Shown piece after piece: positions 6,499-10,140 of a stretch of 10,140 nt of DNA. The first letter of the stretch is position 1, and the number at the start of each line of letters is the position of its first letter. This DNA is from VBAS01 sp035292525 (GTDB lineage Bacteria; Bacteroidota; Bacteroidia; Chitinophagales; Chitinophagaceae): contig DATDPZ010000338.1 in NCBI GenBank assembly GCA_035292525.1, positions 1 through 10,140 of the forward strand, given 5' to 3'. The position numbers and the translations under genes were made by a program. Under the pieces are notes generated by a model, which ran no database searches, was not told where the DNA came from, and saw only the letters and a list, made by a program, of their open reading frames with translations.

Positions 6499-6562
6499 TA
6501 GTGTTTGACTGTTAACCATTAGCTTTTAGTAAGATTTGCTAACGGTTTATAGTTAAAGGTTA
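6499..6562 (+). repeat. Imperfect 64-nt hairpin between groES and groEL
   Basis: Arms 6499-6523 and 6538-6562 can pair at about 22 of 25 positions if G-T wobbles are allowed, around a 14-nt loop. The best core is AACCATTAGC (6514-6523) with GCTAACGGTT (6538-6547), 9 of 10 matched. Each arm shows loose 7-bp units, ACTGTTA ACCATTA GCTTTTA on the left and TAACGGT TTATAGT TAAAGGT on the right. No T tract follows, so it is not an intrinsic terminator in the groE direction. It may affect RNA processing or the GroES:GroEL ratio. Confidence 0.6.
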
Positions 6563-6602
6563 AAAACTTAATTCATTAATTAAAAAATTCAAACCAAATA
6601 TT

Positions 6603-8237
6603 ATGTCAAAACAATTATTCTTCAATATTGAAGCCCGCAATAAAATGAAAAAAGGGGTTGATATATTGTCAAACGCAGTGAAAGTAACCCTGGGGCCTAA
6701 AGGACGTAACGTAGTCCTGGAAAAAAAATTCGGTGCACCCGGAATTACTAAAGATGGCGTTACCGTTGCCAAAGAAATTGAATTGGAAGATCCCATTGAA
6801 AACATGGGGGCGCAAATGGTGAAAGAAGTAGCAAGCAAAACCGCTGATGTTGCCGGAGACGGAACTACCACAGCAACAGTGCTGGCTCAATCCATCATTA
6901 CTGAAGGATTAAAAAATGTAGCTGCCGGTGCTAACCCGATGGACCTGAAGCGTGGAATTGAAAAAGCGGTAAGAGCCGTTGTAGAAAACCTGGCTGCCCA
7001 ATCCCAGAAAGTTGGAAATGACAGTAAAAAAATTGAGCAGGTGGCTTCTATATCTGCTAATAATGATTCCGAGATAGGTAAGTTGATAGCACAGGCAATG
7101 GCTAAAGTAACTAAAGATGGAGTGATCACGGTGGAAGAAGCCCGTGGAATTGAGACTACTGTTGAAGTTGTGGAAGGAATGCAATTTGACCGCGGGTATA
7201 TCTCTCCCTATTTTGTAACCAACAGTGAAAAAATGGTTGCTGAGCTGGAAAATCCTTATATCATGATCTATGATAAAAAGGTGAGCAACATGAAAGACAT
7301 TCTTCATATACTTGAAAAAGTAGCTCAGCAGGGATCTCCTTTAATTATTGTATCAGAGGATCTGGAAGGTGAAGCATTGGCAACACTAGTGGTAAATAAA
7401 TTACGGGGTACTTTGAAAGTAGCAGCTGTAAAGGCACCCGGCTTTGGCGACCGCAGAAAAGAAATGCTGCAGGATTTGGCCATCCTGACTGCCGGAATTG
7501 TGATCAGTGAAGAACAGGGGTATAAACTGGAGAATGCCGACCTTACTTACCTTGGCAGGGCAGAAAGAGTAGTGATTGATAAAGACAACACAACCATCGT
7601 AGGCGGTAAAGGAAAGAAAGCAGATATCACTGCACGTATCAACCAGATCAAAGCACAGATAGAAACTACCACTTCAGATTACGACAAAGAAAAATTACAG
7701 GAGCGTCTTGCTAAACTTAGCGGAGGCGTGGCTGTATTACAGGTTGGCGCTTCTACTGAAATGGAAATGAAAGAAAAAAAAGATCGTGTAGATGATGCAC
7801 TGCATGCAACAAGAGCTGCCATTGAAGAAGGAATTGTTCCCGGTGGTGGAGTAGCTTTTGTTCGTGCTATAGAGGCCCTTGAGAAACTGAAAGGAAGTAA
7901 CACTGATGAAGGAACAGGCATTGCCATTGTAAGAAGAGCATTGGAAGAACCCCTTCGCCAGATTGTTGAAAATGCAGGATATGAAGGTTCCATTGTGGTT
8001 CAGAAAGTGAAAGAAGGCAAAGGTGATTTTGGATTTAATGCGAGAACAGAAGTGTATGAGAAACTCATCTCTGCCGGTGTTATTGATCCAACTAAAGTAA
8101 CCCGTATTGCACTTGAGAATGCTGCTTCTATTGCCGGCATGTTGCTGACGACAGAGTGTGTTATAGCCGACAAACCTAAGCAAGAAGAAGCCCCTCATGC
8201 TCACGGTGCACCTGATATGGGAGGAATGGGATATTAA
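6603..8237 (+). CDS. groEL: Chaperonin GroEL (Hsp60)
   Basis: 544-aa chaperonin forming two stacked heptameric rings that fold proteins in the cytosol with ATP and GroES. The equatorial ATP site is intact: TLGPKGRNVVL (29-39), GDGTTTATVL (85-94, Asp86), the catalytic Asp in VDDALHATRA (Asp397/Asp398) and GGGVA (414-418). The apical domain and the hinge regions read through without interruption. The C-terminus is HAHGAPDMGGMGY, a short Gly-Met tail of the usual GGM type, preceded by two His residues. The leader is AT-rich without a Shine-Dalgarno sequence. The gene is presumably co-transcribed with groES, since I see no exact -7 box in the 105-bp gap, and it ends in a strong terminator. It appears to be an ordinary housekeeping copy. 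Confidence 0.99.
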   Translation: MSKQLFFNIEARNKMKKGVDILSNAVKVTLGPKGRNVVLEKKFGAPGITKDGVTVAKEIELEDPIENMGAQMVKEVASKTADVAGDGTTTATVLAQSIITEGLKNVAAGANPMDLKRGIEKAVRAVVENLAAQSQKVGNDSKKIEQVASISANNDSEIGKLIAQAMAKVTKDGVITVEEARGIETTVEVVEGMQFDRGYISPYFVTNSEKMVAELENPYIMIYDKKVSNMKDILHILEKVAQQGSPLIIVSEDLEGEALATLVVNKLRGTLKVAAVKAPGFGDRRKEMLQDLAILTAGIVISEEQGYKLENADLTYLGRAERVVIDKDNTTIVGGKGKKADITARINQIKAQIETTTSDYDKEKLQERLAKLSGGVAVLQVGASTEMEMKEKKDRVDDALHATRAAIEEGIVPGGGVAFVRAIEALEKLKGSNTDEGTGIAIVRRALEEPLRQIVENAGYEGSIVVQKVKEGKGDFGFNARTEVYEKLISAGVIDPTKVTRIALENAASIAGMLLTTECVIADKPKQEEAPHAHGAPDMGGMGY

Positions 8238-8265
8238 TTCCGGAATTTTTTAAAAAACGTTATAC

Positions 8266-8300
8266 AAATCCCACTTTAAAATTAAGGTGGGATTTTTTTT
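8266..8300 (+). terminator. Intrinsic terminator of groES-groEL
   Basis: AAATCCCAC (8266-8274) pairs perfectly with GTGGGATTT (8287-8295) across a 12-nt AT-rich loop, and a run of eight Ts (8293-8300) ends the element. It lies 28 bp after the groEL stop and before the ABC-F promoter, so it separates the two transcription units. Confidence 0.9.
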
Positions 8301-8329
8301 ATCATACCTGTTAAGAACAATAGTTATCC

Positions 8330-8337
8330 TACCTTTG
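8330..8337 (+). promoter_or_regulatory. -7 box of the ABC-F gene
   Basis: TACCTTTG is a perfect TAnnTTTG box, followed by CCG exactly as at groES. It ends 23 bp before the ATG at 8361, implying a leader of roughly 15-20 nt. The -33 element is not clear. Confidence 0.6.
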
Positions 8338-8360
8338 CCGCTCGAAAAAAATCAGCAAAA

Positions 8361-9986
8361 ATGATCAGTGTAAAAGACCTGAAACTGGCTTACGGTAAAA
8401 GAGTGCTATTTGAAGAGGTGAATCTGAACTTCATAAAAGGGAATTGTTATGGAGTAATAGGAGCCAATGGGGCAGGCAAAAGTACTTTTTTAAAAATATT
8501 AAGCGGTGAAACAGAACCTAACAAAGGCACTGTTGAAATTACTCCCGGAGAAAGATTGGCTGTATTAAAACAAAACCAGTTTGAGTTTGATGAACAGACA
8601 GTTTTAAATACGGTAATGATGGGCCATACCAACATGTGGGCCGTTATGAAAGAGCGGGAATCCATTTATGCACTTTCAGATTTTACAGAAGAAGACGGCA
8701 TGAGGGCCGGGGAGCTGGAGGGTGAATTTGGTGAAATGGGAGGTTATACTGCCGAAAGCGATGCTGCTACTTTACTCAGCGAATTAGGGGTGAAAGAAAA
8801 TTACCATAGTTCACTGATGAAGGATATTCCATCTAATTTAAAACTGAGAGTACTTTTGGCTCAATCACTTTTTGGCAATCCTGATATTCTATTACTGGAT
8901 GAACCTACCAATGGTTTGGATATTGAAACCATCAGCTGGCTGGAAAACTTCCTTGCCGATTATGAAAATATTGTTTTGATTGTCAGCCACGATCGTCACT
9001 TTTTGGATGCCGTGTGTACACATGTGGCAGATGTGGACAGGCAGAAAATAAAAATTTTTACAGGAAACTATACTTTCTGGTATGAGAGTTCACAATTAAT
9101 GGCACGCCAGTTAAGCGACAAGAATAAAAAAACAGAAGATAAGCGGCAGGCCCTGATTGATTTCATTGCCCGCTTCAGCGCCAATGCCTCCAAAAGCAAA
9201 CAGGCTACATCCAGGAAAAAAGCCCTGGAAAAACTAACCATTGACGAGATAGAACCCAGCTATAGAAAATATCCGGGAATTATTTTTCAGCAACTGCGGG
9301 AAGTGGGAAACCAGGTACTGGATATTGATAAACTTTCCAAATCAACAGATGACCGGGGTTTATTTAGGGACGTAACTTTTACAGTAAATAAAGGTGATAA
9401 AATTGCATTACTTAGCCGTGACCCGCTGGCCATCACCAGTTTTTTTGAAATAATCACCGGCGAAACAAAAGCAGACAGTGGTTCGTTTGCATGGGGTACC
9501 ACTGTTACATATGCTTACCTGCCTCAGGAAAATAGCCGGTTTTTTGAAGAGAAAAAAAACCTGATGGATTGGTTAAGACAATATGTGCCTGACCATGTTA
9601 CAGAAGTAGATGAACCTTTCTTAAGAGGTTTTTTGGGTAAAATGCTTTTCAGCGGGGACGATGTACTTAAAATGACGAATGTGCTAAGCGGGGGAGAAAA
9701 AGTACGCTGTATGCTCAGCCGTATGATGCTGCAGAATCCCAATGTTATTTTGCTGGATCAGCCTACCAACCATCTTGACCTTGAAAGTATTCAAAGTTTC
9801 AATGAACAATGTACCGATTATAAAGGCATTATTTTGCTCACCAGTCATGATCATACTTTCATGCAAACGGTTGTCAACAGGGTAATTGAATTGACACCAA
9901 AAGGGATCATTGACCGCCTGATGGAGTTTGACGAATACCTGAATGATGATAGAGTGAAAGCGTTGAAAGAAGAGATGTATAATTAA
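8361..9986 (+). CDS. ABC-F family ATPase, YbiT/YkpA type
   Basis: Cytosolic 541-aa protein with two ABC domains in tandem and no membrane segment; ABC-F proteins bind the ribosomal E site and tune translation. Domain 1 has Walker A GANGAGKST (34-42), an Arm-like insertion (about 88-133), a degenerate signature IPSNLKLR (156-163), Walker B LLLDEPTN with Glu181 and the switch SHD (209-211). The linker (about 245-305) carries RFSANASKSKQATSRKK, the tRNA-interaction motif region. Domain 2 lacks Walker A, with LLSRDPLAIT (350-359) at that place and Ile358 for the lysine. It keeps the signature LSGGEKVR (442-449) but has LLDQPTNHLD, with Gln467 for the catalytic Glu. One ATP site is thus intact and the other fully degenerate. 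The linker and C-terminal IDRLMEFDEYLNDD resemble the YkpA branch; a degenerate second Walker A is, as I recall, usual there. Transcribed alone from its own promoter. Confidence 0.95.
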   Translation: MISVKDLKLAYGKRVLFEEVNLNFIKGNCYGVIGANGAGKSTFLKILSGETEPNKGTVEITPGERLAVLKQNQFEFDEQTVLNTVMMGHTNMWAVMKERESIYALSDFTEEDGMRAGELEGEFGEMGGYTAESDAATLLSELGVKENYHSSLMKDIPSNLKLRVLLAQSLFGNPDILLLDEPTNGLDIETISWLENFLADYENIVLIVSHDRHFLDAVCTHVADVDRQKIKIFTGNYTFWYESSQLMARQLSDKNKKTEDKRQALIDFIARFSANASKSKQATSRKKALEKLTIDEIEPSYRKYPGIIFQQLREVGNQVLDIDKLSKSTDDRGLFRDVTFTVNKGDKIALLSRDPLAITSFFEIITGETKADSGSFAWGTTVTYAYLPQENSRFFEEKKNLMDWLRQYVPDHVTEVDEPFLRGFLGKMLFSGDDVLKMTNVLSGGEKVRCMLSRMMLQNPNVILLDQPTNHLDLESIQSFNEQCTDYKGIILLTSHDHTFMQTVVNRVIELTPKGIIDRLMEFDEYLNDDRVKALKEEMYN

Positions 9987-10008
9987 TTATCGGGGAGATC
10001 CATAATTA
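9984..10008. terminator. Weak hairpin between convergent genes
   Basis: TAATTAT (9984-9990) and ATAATTA (10002-10008) are inverted across 11 bp. The arms overlap the stop codons of the ABC-F gene and of the leftward T9SS gene. The stem is entirely A/T and lacks a T tract, so any two-way terminator function is doubtful. Confidence 0.25.
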
Positions 10009-10140
10009 CCGGATCAGTGTTGTAATTCCCTTTTGTGTATAAATTTTATTATCCAGGCCCAGGCCCTGTACGAGCCATACAAATGTGCCTGATGGTTGCA
10101 GCATTCCCTTGAATGTGCCATCCCATCCCCGGTCGGCAGA
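10006..10140 (-). CDS. C-terminal end of a T9SS type B sorted protein (partial)
   Basis: Only the last 44 residues are in the window; the gene continues beyond the right edge and its start is unseen. The translation DRGWDGTFKGMLQPSGTFVW, then LVQGLGLDNKIYTQKGITTLIR and stop, fits the gliding-motility-associated C-terminal domain (CHU_C type). Its hallmarks are a WDGT-K repeat turn, PSGTFVW, and a final KG-TLIR strand. This domain directs secreted proteins through the type IX secretion system of Bacteroidota to the cell surface or medium. The cargo (adhesin, enzyme or other) is unknown. It converges on the ABC-F gene with 19 bp between stop codons. The identification rests on a short but highly characteristic segment. 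Confidence 0.85.
   Translation of the reverse strand, partial: SADRGWDGTFKGMLQPSGTFVWLVQGLGLDNKIYTQKGITTLIR

Noticed and set aside
8236..8257. Palindromes AATTCCGGAATT and TTTTTTAAAAAA just after groEL
   Set aside because: The first leaves only a 4-bp A/T stem once a loop is allowed, and the second is a simple T6A6 run; the real terminator lies downstream at 8266-8300.

Overview
The window looks like the chromosome of a Bacteroidota bacterium, most likely in or near the Chitinophagaceae. Several things point this way: -7 boxes of the TAnnTTTG type, AT-rich leaders without clear Shine-Dalgarno sequences, a long (313 aa) NusB, a DUF1573 lipoprotein next to yajC, and at the right edge the tail of a type B sorting domain of the type IX secretion system (gliding-motility-associated C-terminal domain). 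The family-level placement is an inference from overall resemblance. No transposase, integrase, phage gene, tRNA, rRNA or CRISPR array is seen.

Layout, left to right. 3-1214 (+): PLP-dependent class I aminotransferase of the aspartate aminotransferase type. 1239-1580 (-): a small one-heme c-type cytochrome-like protein, convergent with the aminotransferase. 1682-2488 (+): a putative lipoprotein of the cyclase/kynurenine-formamidase-like family, divergent from the cytochrome. 2519-5860 (-): a five-gene leftward block read in the order nusB, DUF1573 lipoprotein, yajC, coaE, CPBP-family membrane protease. This block probably holds more than one transcript. There is a good promoter between nusB and DUF1573, and a 62-bp palindrome built of 7-bp units followed by a T tract between yajC and coaE. 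coaE and the CPBP gene overlap by 8 bp. 5861-6215: a divergent promoter region. 6216-8237 (+): groES-groEL, with a hairpin at the probable mRNA 5' end, a second long hairpin between the two genes, and a clear intrinsic terminator after groEL. 8361-9986 (+): an ABC-F ATPase of the YbiT/YkpA type. 10006-10140 (-): the C-terminal end of a T9SS cargo protein that runs off the window.

The genes are mainly housekeeping: transcription antitermination (NusB), Sec translocation accessory (YajC), CoA synthesis (CoaE), protein folding (GroES/GroEL), ribosome-associated ABC-F and amino-acid transamination. I see no new defence, secretion or biosynthetic system. The points most worth a second look are the two heptad-built intergenic hairpins, the fully degenerate second ATP site of the ABC-F protein (including Gln in place of the catalytic Glu), the 5'-terminal hairpin of the groE transcript, and an 11-bp core promoter sequence shared by groES and the ABC-F gene.
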